A stretch of DNA of 64,000 nucleotides from Mesorhizobium sp. INR15 (GTDB taxonomy: Bacteria; Pseudomonadota; Alphaproteobacteria; Rhizobiales; Rhizobiaceae). The translations under genes and the position numbers were made by a program. The notes below the pieces were generated by a model. That model saw only the letters and a program-made list of their open reading frames with translations, was not told where the DNA came from and made no database searches. The stretch covers positions 310,001-374,000 of the forward strand of contig NZ_CP045499.1 in assembly GCF_015500075.1 (NCBI RefSeq). The letters run 5' to 3'. Shown here one piece after another: positions 17,163 through 25,828 of the stretch (position 1 is the stretch's first letter; every line of letters starts with the position of its first letter).

Positions 17163-17960
17163 TTATCCGACCGACGGCAACGCCGCCATCTGGAAGGGCC
17201 GCCCGCTTCTCAGCACCGCCCAGATGATCCTGGCCATCTTCGCTGCCAGCGCGACGACAGCCGTATTCATATGAGTTCGCGACAGCAGGCCTCGCAGCCA
17301 TTCGCCCAACAGCGTCTTCCCTTTGGCAAGGGATGGTAGCGCTGCTCGTGCTCCATGGATCAGCATCCTACGAAGATAGCCGTTGCCGCGCTTGCTAATC
17401 CCCAGAAGCTTAGGCTTACCTCCGGTCGTCATTTGTCGAGGCACGAGTCCAAGCCAGGCCGCAAGGTCACGGCCCCGGCCAAACGTCTCGGCCTTTCCGA
17501 CCGACGCTACGAACGCGGTCGCATTCAATGGGCCGATCCCCGGTATCGTCGAGAGCAGCTTCATCGATGCATCCGTGCGAGCGAGGTCCGCGAACTCCGC
17601 GTCGAAGGAGACGATGCGAGCATCGAGGGCGCGCCACTCGGCTCGCATGTCCTCGATCAGAACCCGGATCCGACGGCCGATCGCCATCTCTCCGGCGAGA
17701 AGCTGTTCCAGTCGAAGTTCAAGCTTGCGCCGCCCCTTGGCAAGCATGATTCCCCGCTCGAGCAAAATCGCCCGAAGCTGGTTGATCAGAGTCGTCCGCT
17801 CGCCAACCAGCCGATCTCGAGCCCGGTGCAGGCTCTGCATGTCGAGTTGCTCGTCGCTCTTCAGATCGACAAAGCGCATTGTTGGGCGGGTCGCGGCTTC
17901 CGCTATCGCCTCCGCATGTCAATCGGCCCGCAATTGGGACCCTGGATCGGCGCGCAAAAG

Positions 17961-19618
17961 GGGCTCTGACGCAATTTTGGTGGTGACTAGTGCTACGCAG
18001 CGCCAATGACCCGGGCCTGGAGTAGGTCGAGCTTTCCTCGGCCGTACATTTGGCGTTTCACGAGTTTGAGTTTGGTAATCTGCCCCTCGGTTTGGCCATT
18101 GGACCAGGGAGATGTAATCGCCGCGCTCACGGCCGCTCGGTCCTTGACGACGCCGTTGGCGAAGGGGGCGACTAGGCCGGATCGAGCTTGCTCCAGCCAT
18201 GGCTCAAGATCAACGAGAGACTTCTTGCGGATCATGGCCTGGAAGGCGGCGATGATTTCCCTGGCGTCTACCAGCTGGGGCACGCCGCCCTCGATCGCCG
18301 CGACAATGACGGTTTCGGACTTGGAGAGGTTATCGCGACCGATGGTCATAAGCCGCGCAACGGTCCGCGCCGAGGGCGCCCGGCTCAAGGCGGCGCCATC
18401 GACCTTTTCCGCCTTCCGACGGCGCGTGGTCCACTCGGTGACAACCCGAAGGCTGCCGCGGAACCCTTGGACCGCGAGCCGTCGCCACAGCTCGGCACCG
18501 TTCCGCTGTCCGGCCGACCACTGGGCGTCAAGCCATGGCAGGTACAGTTCGAGCGAGCTCTCGCGGACGCGGAAGACATCCGAGCGTTGACCACGCAGCA
18601 CGCGACGAACCAGACCTCGGCTGTACCCGGTCCGGCGAACGATCTCCTTGATCGTCACTCCGGCCTTGGCCAGGCCGAGAATGGCGGCGTTAGTGTCTTC
18701 GCGGTGAAGATATCCCTCATATTGGATGCGCTCGGCGGCGGTGAGCAGGTCGAGATTGATCGTGGTGGCGCCGATCGCGGTCCGAATCTGGCGCATGGAT
18801 TTGCGCACGGCGTCGACGAAGGCGCGGCTGGCGTTCTCCATCAAGTGCCAACGGTCGGCCACCTGGGTCGCCTTCGGCAGCGCCTTGGCTGCAGCCATCG
18901 CGTAGCCGCCGCCGCGGTCGCGCGCGACAATGCTGATCTGAGGCTGATCGGAGAGCCAGGCCTGGGCCGTCGCTGGCTCCCGGTCAGGCAGCAATGCGAT
19001 GGTCTTGCGTCGCTCCAGGTCGCAGATGATGGTCCCATAGCGTTGGTTGCGTCGCCAAGCCCAGTCGTCGATCCCGATGATGGTCGGCGGAACAAAACGC
19101 GGGCTGCCGCGCCGCCGCACGACACGCAGCAGGGTGTCGTTGCTCACCGGCAGCATCAGCCTCTGGGCGAAGCTCGCTGCCGGACGCCCGCCGAGAACAA
19201 GCCCAAGATGGTGGACGATATCATCGAGGCGAGCGGTTCGTCGGGCCCATGGCGCGAGGACGTCCCCGTCAAAGCGCTCGGCAAAGATTCGCCGACCGCA
19301 AAGCACCGCGTCGCAGTGGAACCGGCGTACCATTACGACCAGCAGAACAGGCTTGCCCGCCATGGGCAGATCCGCCAAACGCCGCGGATACCGGCTGTGG
19401 ATCCGCACTGATCTCGTTCCACAGCCCGGACAGGCGCTCGCGATGCTTAAAGGACGGACCGTGATTAGCGTCGCGTCGGCGCCACTGGCGGCATCATCGA
19501 CCACAAAGCCGCGAGGGACGAGGGTCGATGGTCGGAGGGTCTGGCCCATAGCACTGATTCCTCTGTCTGAAATCGGTACCAACCAAACCCGAATGTCATC
19601 AAAAGTGAGTCAGAGCCC
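17961..19618 (-). mobile_element. ISL3-family element
   Basis: Inverted ends gggctctgac (17961-17970) and gtcagagccc (19609-19618) bound one intact transposase. ISL3 elements usually begin ggctct or similar and duplicate 8 bp, but no clear duplication is seen, perhaps because its surroundings were deleted. Confidence 0.75.
17993..19549 (-). CDS. ISL3 family transposase
   Basis: Start at the internal Met 19549 (GQTLRPSTLVPRGFVVDD), 518 residues. The N-terminal zinc finger reads CPGCGTRSVRIHSRYPRR (about 40-57) with further Cys/His near FHCDAVLCGRRIFAERF. The DDE domain shows IGIDDWAWRRNQRYGTIICD (Asp), VARDRGGGYAMAAAKALP (Asp) and the final Glu region WSNGQTEGQITKLKLVKRQM, ending YGRGKLDLLQARVI. 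Intact and probably functional; the newest layer of the nest. Confidence 0.9.
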   Translation of the reverse strand: MGQTLRPSTLVPRGFVVDDAASGADATLITVRPLSIASACPGCGTRSVRIHSRYPRRLADLPMAGKPVLLVVMVRRFHCDAVLCGRRIFAERFDGDVLAPWARRTARLDDIVHHLGLVLGGRPAASFAQRLMLPVSNDTLLRVVRRRGSPRFVPPTIIGIDDWAWRRNQRYGTIICDLERRKTIALLPDREPATAQAWLSDQPQISIVARDRGGGYAMAAAKALPKATQVADRWHLMENASRAFVDAVRKSMRQIRTAIGATTINLDLLTAAERIQYEGYLHREDTNAAILGLAKAGVTIKEIVRRTGYSRGLVRRVLRGQRSDVFRVRESSLELYLPWLDAQWSAGQRNGAELWRRLAVQGFRGSLRVVTEWTTRRRKAEKVDGAALSRAPSARTVARLMTIGRDNLSKSETVIVAAIEGGVPQLVDAREIIAAFQAMIRKKSLVDLEPWLEQARSGLVAPFANGVVKDRAAVSAAITSPWSNGQTEGQITKLKLVKRQMYGRGKLDLLQARVIGAA

Positions 19619-20628
19619 TTTTTGGACGCCGATCACCCCTGAAACGGGGTCCTTATTCCACGCCGAAACACATCCGCATCCCGATCGTCGTTCTTCTGCG
19701 CTTTCACGTAAGGACGAACATATTCGGGAGACATCAGCCGTACATCGTGGCCCTGCTCACGAAGCTGCCGGCCGAGATGATGGGCACCGCAACAGGCTTC
19801 CATCGCCATCACGCAGGCCGGCATTCCCGCCGCCAGCTTTAGCACGCTGTCCCGACGCATCCGGCGCCGCAACAGCACTTTCCCGGCTTCGTCCAGCCCG
19901 ACAACGCTGCAAACGTCCTTTCCAAGATCGATACCAAGAACCCTGATCTCATTCATCGGCTCGCCTCCGTGCCATCCTCATCGACGACGCAATCATGCGC
20001 CGAGGGAAAGGGGCGAGCCATTCCATAAACACCGCGCCAACCGACCGTCGGCGACAGCAAGAGGTCCTTCATCGTCACCGGCCTCAGCGTGCTCAATCAG
20101 ACGGGGATGTGAAGTGATCGATCTGCCGAGAAGCACCTTCTACTATCGCGCCACAACCAAAACGACCAAACTCTCGGACGCGGAATTTGTCACCCTCATC
20201 GAGGATATTAAGGACGAACTGCCCTGCGGCTATCGGCGCGTGACCCACGAGTTGCGCAGGCGCGGACATCTCGTCAACCACAAGCGCGTAGCTAGGGTGA
20301 TGAGGGCGGCAGGCTTGGGAATCAAGCCGCGGAGGCGTTACGTGCGCACGACCGACAGCAGCCACAATTCCCCGATCTACCCGAACCTCTACCGCAACGT
20401 GATCCCGGATCGGCTTGACATGGTTTGGGTTGCTGATTTCACATACATCCGAATTGCCAACGGCTTCTGCTATCTTGCCGTCATTCTCGATGCGTGCAGC
20501 CCCAAGGTTGTCGGCTACGCCTTGTCTCGACGACTCGACACGCCTTTGGCGCTCGCAGCTTTGCGCTCCGCTCTGGCAAGCAGGAGGCCGTTGTCAGGCT
20601 TCATCCATCACACCGACCGTGGTGCCAA

Positions 20629-22086
20629 GGCGGATTCAACCGGTCGTCGCAACACTTTCGATCATATCCTGTTTGAGTAGCCGGTCGAGTGCCTCCGCAG
20701 GCGTTCGCCAGCCGAGCGTCTTGCGTGGCCTCGTATTCAGGGCATGGGCAACGGCGTTCAGCTCCACGGCGCCATGTTGGCTGAGATCCGTGCCTTTCGC
20801 AAAGTACTGTCGCAGCAGGCCATTTGTGTTTTCGTTGCTGCCGCGCTGCCAAGGGCTCTGAGGGTCGCAGAAGTAGACCTCAAGACCAGTGTCGATCCGA
20901 AGCTGGGCGTGCTGCGCCATCTCGGCGCCCTGATCCCAGGTCAGGGATCGTCGCAGATGTGTCGGCAGATCCATGATGTTCCCTGATATGGCATCGCGGA
21001 CGGCTTCGGCACCATGACCGGCAAGAGCCGGACCGTTCTTGATCGACTGATCCTTTCCGTGGCCTTCCATGCGTGGCAAATGCAAGAGCATTGTGAAGCG
21101 CGTAGTGCGCTCGACCAAGGTGCCGATCGCCGAGCTTCCGAGGCCGAGAATTAGGTCGCCCTCCCAGTGGCCCGGCACCGCCCTGTCGCCGATCTCTGCC
21201 GGGCGGTCGCTGATCATCAGTGCGTCCGCGATAAAGGACTTACCTCGGTTCCGCGCACGTTCCCGGGGTAAACGCAATGCTCGGCCAGAGCGCAGGCAGG
21301 CCGAGAGCTCCCGTCTCAGAGCGCCGCGCCCCTGGATGTAGAGTGCCTGGTAGATTTGCTTCGTGGCTGATGCGCATGGTCAGATCCTGGGGGAAGTCGA
21401 CCTTCAGGCGTTGCGCTATCTGCTCCGGGCTCCACGCCAAAGACCAGCGTCGGCTCTGCCGATGAACGGCTCGCCGCTTTTTCCATACCACAACAGGTCC
21501 GTCGAAGGCGACGCCCTCTGGTGTGGCGATCAGGCCGGCGAGCCTGTCCTGAACGTAGTCGCGCAGGGCAGGATTGCCTGCCAGCTTGCTGGTTTTCGGG
21601 CGCAGTGCCGCACGGTCCGCATGCCGCGCGGTGAGAGCCCGGTAATCGAAGTCACCGCCTCGCGTGGCTGAGTTGCGCCTGATCTCACGCAAGATTGTGC
21701 TGGGTGATCGCCCCAGCTTGCGCGCGATGGCGCGCACGCCAGTGCCCCTCGCGCATTCGAGGGCTATTTCCTCGCGTTCCGCAAACGAGAGGTTGCGGCT
21801 CGCCAGCATTGGTGACGAGGGAGCGAGATGTGTGGGAGGCATTCCGCCGGAACTCCGAAACCACCGGCTTCCGACAGGGCCGGAGACGCCTGCTTCGACG
21901 GCGGCCTCCTCACTGGGGAGACCTGCCGCGATACCCCGCCAGAATCGGCACAGATTCTCACGTTGCCAGACCGGCGGCCGTCCTGGCGAGGATAATCTGC
22001 GCCGGATGGAGCGTTCGGATTTTCGTCTTCCTGTCGTCAATTTCACCTCCGGGAAAGCGGTGTTGCGACGACCGGTTGAATCCGCC
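20629..22086 (-). mobile_element. IS30-family element
   Basis: Perfect 27-bp inverted repeats ggcggattcaaccggtcg... (20629-20655) and their mirror (22060-22086). Target bases caa occur on both sides (20626-20628 read caa and 22087-22089 caa), matching the 2-3 bp duplications of IS30. It sits in the second-Asp codon region of the IS3 OrfB. A third copy of the end sequence was not seen elsewhere in the window. Confidence 0.85.
20636..22046 (-). pseudogene. IS30 family transposase, one frameshift
   Basis: The first frame (22046 to about 21360) holds the helix-turn-helix LSFAEREEIALECARGTGVR then AIARKLGRSPSTILREIRRN. It breaks just after MRISHEA, where an extra base shifts it. The second frame (to 20636) continues with PRERARNRGKSFIADAL, the catalytic GHWEGDLILGLGSSAIGTLV, RRSLTWDQGAEM and CDPQSPWQRGSNENTNGLLR (the DDE residues). 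The homology is continuous across one indel, so the transposase is recently dead or needs frameshifting. Confidence 0.85.
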
Positions 22087-22381
22087 CAATACGCGTCCGA
22101 GACCTATCGGAGAGCGCTGGATGTGGCAGGCCTGCGCGGCTCCATGAGCGCGATCGGCAACCCCTACCACAATGCGCAGGCCGAGAGCTTCATGAAGACC
22201 TTGAAGGTCGAGGACGTCTATGTGGCTGGCTACGACAGCTTTGCCGATGTGGCCGAACGATTGCCGAGGTTCATCGAAGAGGTCTACAACTCAAAGAGGC
22301 TGCACTCAGCCCTTGGCTATCGAACACCAGAGGAATTCGAAATCCAACTCGCCCAGAAGGCGGCTTAGTTTGGCGGCACAG

Positions 22382-22441
22382 CCTGGTCCAGCCGCAGGGG
22401 TTCACTCCACACACGGCTCAGTTCTGGGTGGAAATCAACAG
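22382..22441 (-). repeat. IS3 end, right
   Basis: Inverted partner of 16531-16590 (…cagttctgggtggaaatcaa cag). Confidence 0.85.
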
Positions 22442-22830
22442 CCTCCTAGAAGCGGACAGTTAATTGGTTGGCCGATTGTTGCGGATCGGACGAAGCTGCC
22501 TGTCTTCAAGCCAGTATTGTTAGGATACCAGGGAGACCATGGCCGACAGATTGAACGAAGGCCAGCGCGAATCTCGCTTGGCTGACAGAAGCCGTCGAGC
22601 GTGGAATGGCAGCAGTTTGAGACGCTCTCGCTCGTTGGTGGCTCATCAGACAGATATGAGATCGCCTCAACGCAATCGTTTCAGACTTGCAGCCCCACCT
22701 TAGAATATCTCGATGCAACTGCGACTTTTTCCCCAGCCGTTCGTTATTTCCAAACGCGTCAGTCATTGATGCACCTGATCGAAGGGCCGCTGACCTTTGG
22801 GAGGATAAGCCTGGTCGGTCCGGAGATCGC
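22442..22830. other. upstream region of the PKS operon
   Basis: 389 bases with no convincing gene. An in-frame extension of the PKS reaches back to 22687 but is unlike the family. The stretch presumably holds the operon promoter; no obvious -35/-10 pair or operator was identified. The IS3 end abuts it at 22441, so regulatory sequence may have been displaced. Confidence 0.35.
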
Positions 22831-23910
22831 ATGCCCCAAGCCTATGCCAACAGAATCTCGACGTCGGTTCCAATCCATGACGTCCACAGGTTCTTCATCG
22901 ACTTTGCTGCATCGCAGCTGACCGAGGAACCCCGGCGACAGGCGATCTTCGGTCGAATGGCTGATCGAGGAGGTATAGAGCATCGCTTTTCATGCTTTGC
23001 GCCATCGGAGAGCCCCCAAGGAGCAAGCGTCGACCACGATGGCATCTTCCTGAGAGACGCCTTTCCGGGAACGGCAAAACGCATGGATATGTTTGCCGAT
23101 GCAGCGCCGGTGCTTGCGTCCAAAGCCGTTGAGAAGGTTCTGGCCGGGGAAGATCGCGATCGGATCACTCACCTAATCGTCACCACCTGCACCGGGTTTT
23201 CCGCACCAGGTCTAGATCTAGAGATCATGGCGCGATGCGGCCTGCCGACTGGCGTTGAGCGCACGATCATCGGCTTCATGGGCTGTTATGCGGCCATCAA
23301 TGCCCTTAAACTGGCGCGTCATGTCGTTCGATCGGAGCCCCACGCGCGGGTCCTGGTCGTCAATGTTGAACTCTGCACCCTGCATTTGAGGCAGACGACC
23401 GAGATGGAGAAATTGCTCTCGTTTTGCCTGTGGGGCGATGGGTCGGCAGCGGCTCTGGTCACGGCCGACCCGTTTGGACTTCGACTCGAGCGCTTCCAAG
23501 CTGTAGTTGCCGCTGGAACGGCCGATCTGATGACTTGGAAGGTGCGGGACGACGGCTTCGACATGGTGCTATCGGGCCAAGTGCCGGGTGCTATTCACAC
23601 TGCCCTTCAGGAAAATATTGGTACTATACTTGGGAGCAAAAGCGTTCCAGAAATCGATCTCTGGGCTGTGCACCCGGGCGGCAGATCAGTGCTTGATGCT
23701 GTAGAAAGATCGCTCGACCTCGACAAGGATGCGCTCAACACGGCGCGGGGCATTCTGCGCGAAAACGGCAACATGTCCTCTGCAACTGTCATGTTCGTGC
23801 TTGAGCGGATGCTTCGAGAGGAAGCGAGCGGCAAGCTTGGCTGCGGCATGGCCTTCGGCCCAGGACTGACCGCCGAAACTATGATGTTTCAGACATGCGG
23901 GAACGCCTAG
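22831..23910 (+). CDS. type III polyketide synthase (chalcone/stilbene synthase family)
   Basis: 359 residues from ATG 22831, chosen for ggag 6 bases upstream and for normal family length. It has the complete catalytic triad: Cys120 in VTTCTGFSAPGLD, His281 in WAVHPGGRSVLDAVE and Asn314 in GNMSSATVMFVLE, plus the C-terminal GFGPG-like loop AFGPGLTAE. These homodimers condense malonyl-CoA units onto an acyl starter to make alkylpyrones or resorcinolic lipids. It is first in a tight four-gene operon whose other members methylate and reduce, suggesting a tailored aromatic lipid. Starter and product cannot be read from sequence. Confidence 0.92.
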   Translation: MPQAYANRISTSVPIHDVHRFFIDFAASQLTEEPRRQAIFGRMADRGGIEHRFSCFAPSESPQGASVDHDGIFLRDAFPGTAKRMDMFADAAPVLASKAVEKVLAGEDRDRITHLIVTTCTGFSAPGLDLEIMARCGLPTGVERTIIGFMGCYAAINALKLARHVVRSEPHARVLVVNVELCTLHLRQTTEMEKLLSFCLWGDGSAAALVTADPFGLRLERFQAVVAAGTADLMTWKVRDDGFDMVLSGQVPGAIHTALQENIGTILGSKSVPEIDLWAVHPGGRSVLDAVERSLDLDKDALNTARGILRENGNMSSATVMFVLERMLREEASGKLGCGMAFGPGLTAETMMFQTCGNA

Positions 23911-24618
23911 GTGGCCCAACGTCTCGACGCACGCACGATCGTTGCGGAACTGCTCGACGAATTGCCCATCGACGATGCGAGAGCAATGGCGTCGCGGCGG
24001 GACCTGCTGTGGATCAACGCGTTGATGTTGCAGACAAGGATCATGGCCTCAATGCTGCGCCGACACGTCCTCAGCCCGCCTGCAAGGATCCTTGAGCTTG
24101 GCTGCGGAGATGGCTCCTTGATGCTGGCGGTGGCGCGGCGGATGGGAAGCAATTGGCGCGGTGTCGAGCTGGTGATGCTGGATCAAGCGGACCTGGTGAC
24201 CAAGTCCATGTGCGAGTCGTATGCTTCGTATGGCTGGCGCGCGCGACCGGTCACCGCGGATATCTTCGAATGGCTCGAACAGTCCGAAAACGAACAATTC
24301 GATCTGGTTTGTGCCAATCTCATACTCCACCACTTCAGCGACGATGCGCTTGGCGGCCTCTTTGCCACCTTGCAGAAGCGGACGAATGTTTTCGTTGCCA
24401 CCGAGCCCAGGCGCAATGCACTGGCGCTTGCCGGCTGTTCGATGCTGAGGCTGATTGGCGTTAACGATGTCACGATGCATGACGCGGCGGCCAGCGTGCG
24501 TGCGGGCTTTGACGGCAAGCACCTGACGAATTTGTGGTCAGACGCCGCGGCGATGAAATTCGAGGAACGCTTTATTTGGCCGTTTACCCACGCTTTTGCT
24601 GCGGAACGGATCCAATGA
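23911..24618 (+). CDS. SAM-dependent methyltransferase
   Basis: 235 residues; the GTG start directly abuts the PKS stop. The class I Rossmann motif is ILELGCGDGSLMLAVARR (about 60-77), and the acidic/post-II motif FDLVCANLILHHFSDDAL follows. It probably O- or C-methylates the polyketide. Its stop overlaps the next start by 4 bases. Similar methyltransferases sit beside type III PKS genes in other proteobacteria. Confidence 0.85.
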   Translation: MAQRLDARTIVAELLDELPIDDARAMASRRDLLWINALMLQTRIMASMLRRHVLSPPARILELGCGDGSLMLAVARRMGSNWRGVELVMLDQADLVTKSMCESYASYGWRARPVTADIFEWLEQSENEQFDLVCANLILHHFSDDALGGLFATLQKRTNVFVATEPRRNALALAGCSMLRLIGVNDVTMHDAAASVRAGFDGKHLTNLWSDAAAMKFEERFIWPFTHAFAAERIQ

Positions 24619-25799
24619 AGTTCGATGCCATCATTCTTGGCGCGGGACCCTCAGGCGCTGCCGCTGCGCTGGCGCTGGCAAAACAAGGGCGCTCTGTCGC
24701 AATCGTCGAACGCAGCGAGTTCCCTCGCCGGAAGGTTTGCGGCGAATTCATTTCGGCAGTGAACCTGCAGATTCTCGACTCTCTGGGAGTCGGATCCGAA
24801 TTTCGCGCCCTTGGAGGCCCGGAAGTCAGACGGATCGCCCTTTTCGCATCAGGCCCCAGCATTGAAGCGCCAATGCCGCGCGCGCACGGAGAGGCTTTCG
24901 GTCGTGCCCTAGGGCGCGATGTACTTGACTGCTTGCTGCGCGATGCCGCCCGCCGCGCGGGCGTAACCGTGTTCCAGCCTTGGCGTGCCGTCGAGATTGC
25001 TGGTCATGGCGATCGATCCCGGGTGACAATCGAAACGCGTCGGTCCCAAGAAACTCTGATCGCACCCGTCATCATAGCCGCTCACGGATCCTGGGAACCC
25101 GGCAAACTTGTCAGCAATCTTGAGAAGCGTCACGACCGATCGGATTTCCTCGGCTTCAAGGCACATTTTAGCAACGCGTCGCTCCCGGCGGACCTTATGC
25201 CCCTGTTGGTGTTCCCAGGCGGCTATGGCGGCATGGTTTGGTCGGACGGCGGTCGGCTATCGCTTTCCTGCTGCATGCGCCGCGATGCCTTGGACACCGT
25301 TCGTAGGTCGTATCCCGGGCTTCCCGCAGCCGCTGCGGTTCATGCACATATCCTTGCGTCCTGTCCGGCGGCGGCCGATGCGATTGGTGGTGCATCCTTG
25401 CATGGCGAATGGCTGGCTGCCGGCCCGATCAGGCCGGGCATTCGAGAGCGCTACAAGGAGGACGTCTTTCGCGTCGGCAATCTCGCCGGCGAGTCCCATC
25501 CTATCATTGCGGAGGGCATATCGATGGCGCTGCAATCCGGCTGGATGCTGGCGCAACAGCTTTCAAGATCAACCAGTTGGGGACCGCCGGAACGAGCCGC
25601 AACCGCACGAAAATATTCTGCTGCCTGGCAAAAACAATTCTCGACAAGAATCCACGTCGCATCATTTTTGGCGCGTCTCGCGATTTTTCCAAAAACGGCA
25701 TCGGCAATGGGAGCCTTCGTAAGGGTTTTTCCCGCAAGCCTGTCGATAGGCGCTGCGCTGAGTGGAAAGACTCGCCCGCTCTTGAGTCAAAGTTCATGA
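24615..25799 (+). CDS. FAD-dependent oxidoreductase, geranylgeranyl-reductase type
   Basis: 394 residues. N-terminal FAD-binding DAIILGAGPSGAAAALALAK with GRSVAIVER, then RRKVCGEFISAVNLQILDSL (typical of the GGR/monooxygenase superfamily). Near the C-terminus is the second FAD motif in VGNLAGESHPIIAEGISMAL. It could hydroxylate the aromatic ring or reduce double bonds of the PKS product. The start is fixed by the ATGA overlap with the methyltransferase. Confidence 0.85.
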   Translation: MKFDAIILGAGPSGAAAALALAKQGRSVAIVERSEFPRRKVCGEFISAVNLQILDSLGVGSEFRALGGPEVRRIALFASGPSIEAPMPRAHGEAFGRALGRDVLDCLLRDAARRAGVTVFQPWRAVEIAGHGDRSRVTIETRRSQETLIAPVIIAAHGSWEPGKLVSNLEKRHDRSDFLGFKAHFSNASLPADLMPLLVFPGGYGGMVWSDGGRLSLSCCMRRDALDTVRRSYPGLPAAAAVHAHILASCPAAADAIGGASLHGEWLAAGPIRPGIRERYKEDVFRVGNLAGESHPIIAEGISMALQSGWMLAQQLSRSTSWGPPERAATARKYSAAWQKQFSTRIHVASFLARLAIFPKTASAMGAFVRVFPASLSIGAALSGKTRPLLSQSS

Positions 25800-25828
25800 T
25801 CTTATCAGCGTTGAGACAGGGCACTTGA

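Larger units (their letters stand above)
17918..19672. mobile_element. remnant of an IS21-like element (both ends only)
   Basis: Left end gtcaatcggcccgcaattgg and right end ...ttattccacgccgaaacac are in inverted orientation. Both carry the internal motif gatcggcg(c/t)(g/c)caaaa(a)ggg seen twice in IS21 ends. They are flanked by the 7-base duplication tccgcat. No istA or istB remains between them; that space is taken by the ISL3. The element therefore lost its genes or was replaced internally. Confidence 0.5.
17163..19956 (-). pseudogene. IS110/IS1111 transposase split by IS21 ends and ISL3
   Basis: N-terminal piece (19956 to about 19673): VLGIDLGKDVCSVVGLDEAG, ACVMAMEACCGAHHLGRQL and VKAQKNDDRDAD, giving the DEDD residues. 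C-terminal piece (about 17917-17163): AEAIAEAATRPTMRFVDLKS, then STIPGIGPLNATAFVASVG, LAAWLGLVPRQMTTGGK and KRGNGYLRRMLIHGARA. The pieces join at DAD/AEAI, with tccgcat repeated at both breaks (17911-17917 and 19673-19679). The joined chain would be a full-length transposase, so the break is due only to the insertion. Confidence 0.85.
16915..20021 (-). mobile_element. IS1111-group IS110 element, itself interrupted
   Basis: Exact 12-bp inverted repeats atggctcgcccc (16915-16926) and its mirror (20010-20021) lie just inside the junctions with IS3. Subterminal inverted repeats of this kind characterise the IS1111 branch of IS110. The noncoding stretch is downstream of the transposase (about 235 bases), again the IS1111 layout. 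An IS21-like remnant holding an ISL3 sits inside the transposase gene. Confidence 0.8.
20042..22368 (+). pseudogene. IS3 OrfA tail and OrfB, interrupted by IS30
   Basis: OrfB begins at 20114 (IDLPRSTFYYRA) with the HTH_21 part ELPCGYRRVTHELRRRGHLV and the rve core VWVADFTYIRIANGFCYLAV (first Asp). At HHTDRGA (second Asp) it is cut by the IS30 at about 20629. It resumes at about 22087 as QYASETYRRALDVAGL, then IGNPYHNAQAESFMKTLK (Glu) and YNSKRLHSALGYRTPEEFE, stopping at 22368. Together these give a complete catalytic domain, so only the insertions disabled it. Confidence 0.85.
16531..22441 (+). mobile_element. IS3-family element carrying nested insertions
   Basis: The outer element is defined by long inverted ends: ctgttgatttccaccc at 16531 and its mirror ending at 22441, nearly identical over about 60 bases. 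Its orfA is broken at about 16914 by an IS1111-type IS110 (to about 20041), and its orfB at about 20629 by an IS30. Removing both leaves an ordinary IS3 of about 1.3 kb. No matching 3-bp target duplication is seen outside the ends. Confidence 0.85.

Noticed and set aside
22687..22830. 48-residue N-terminal extension of the PKS
   Set aside because: Unlike the family, Arg/Ser-rich, with a poor ribosome site; ATG 22831 gives normal length.
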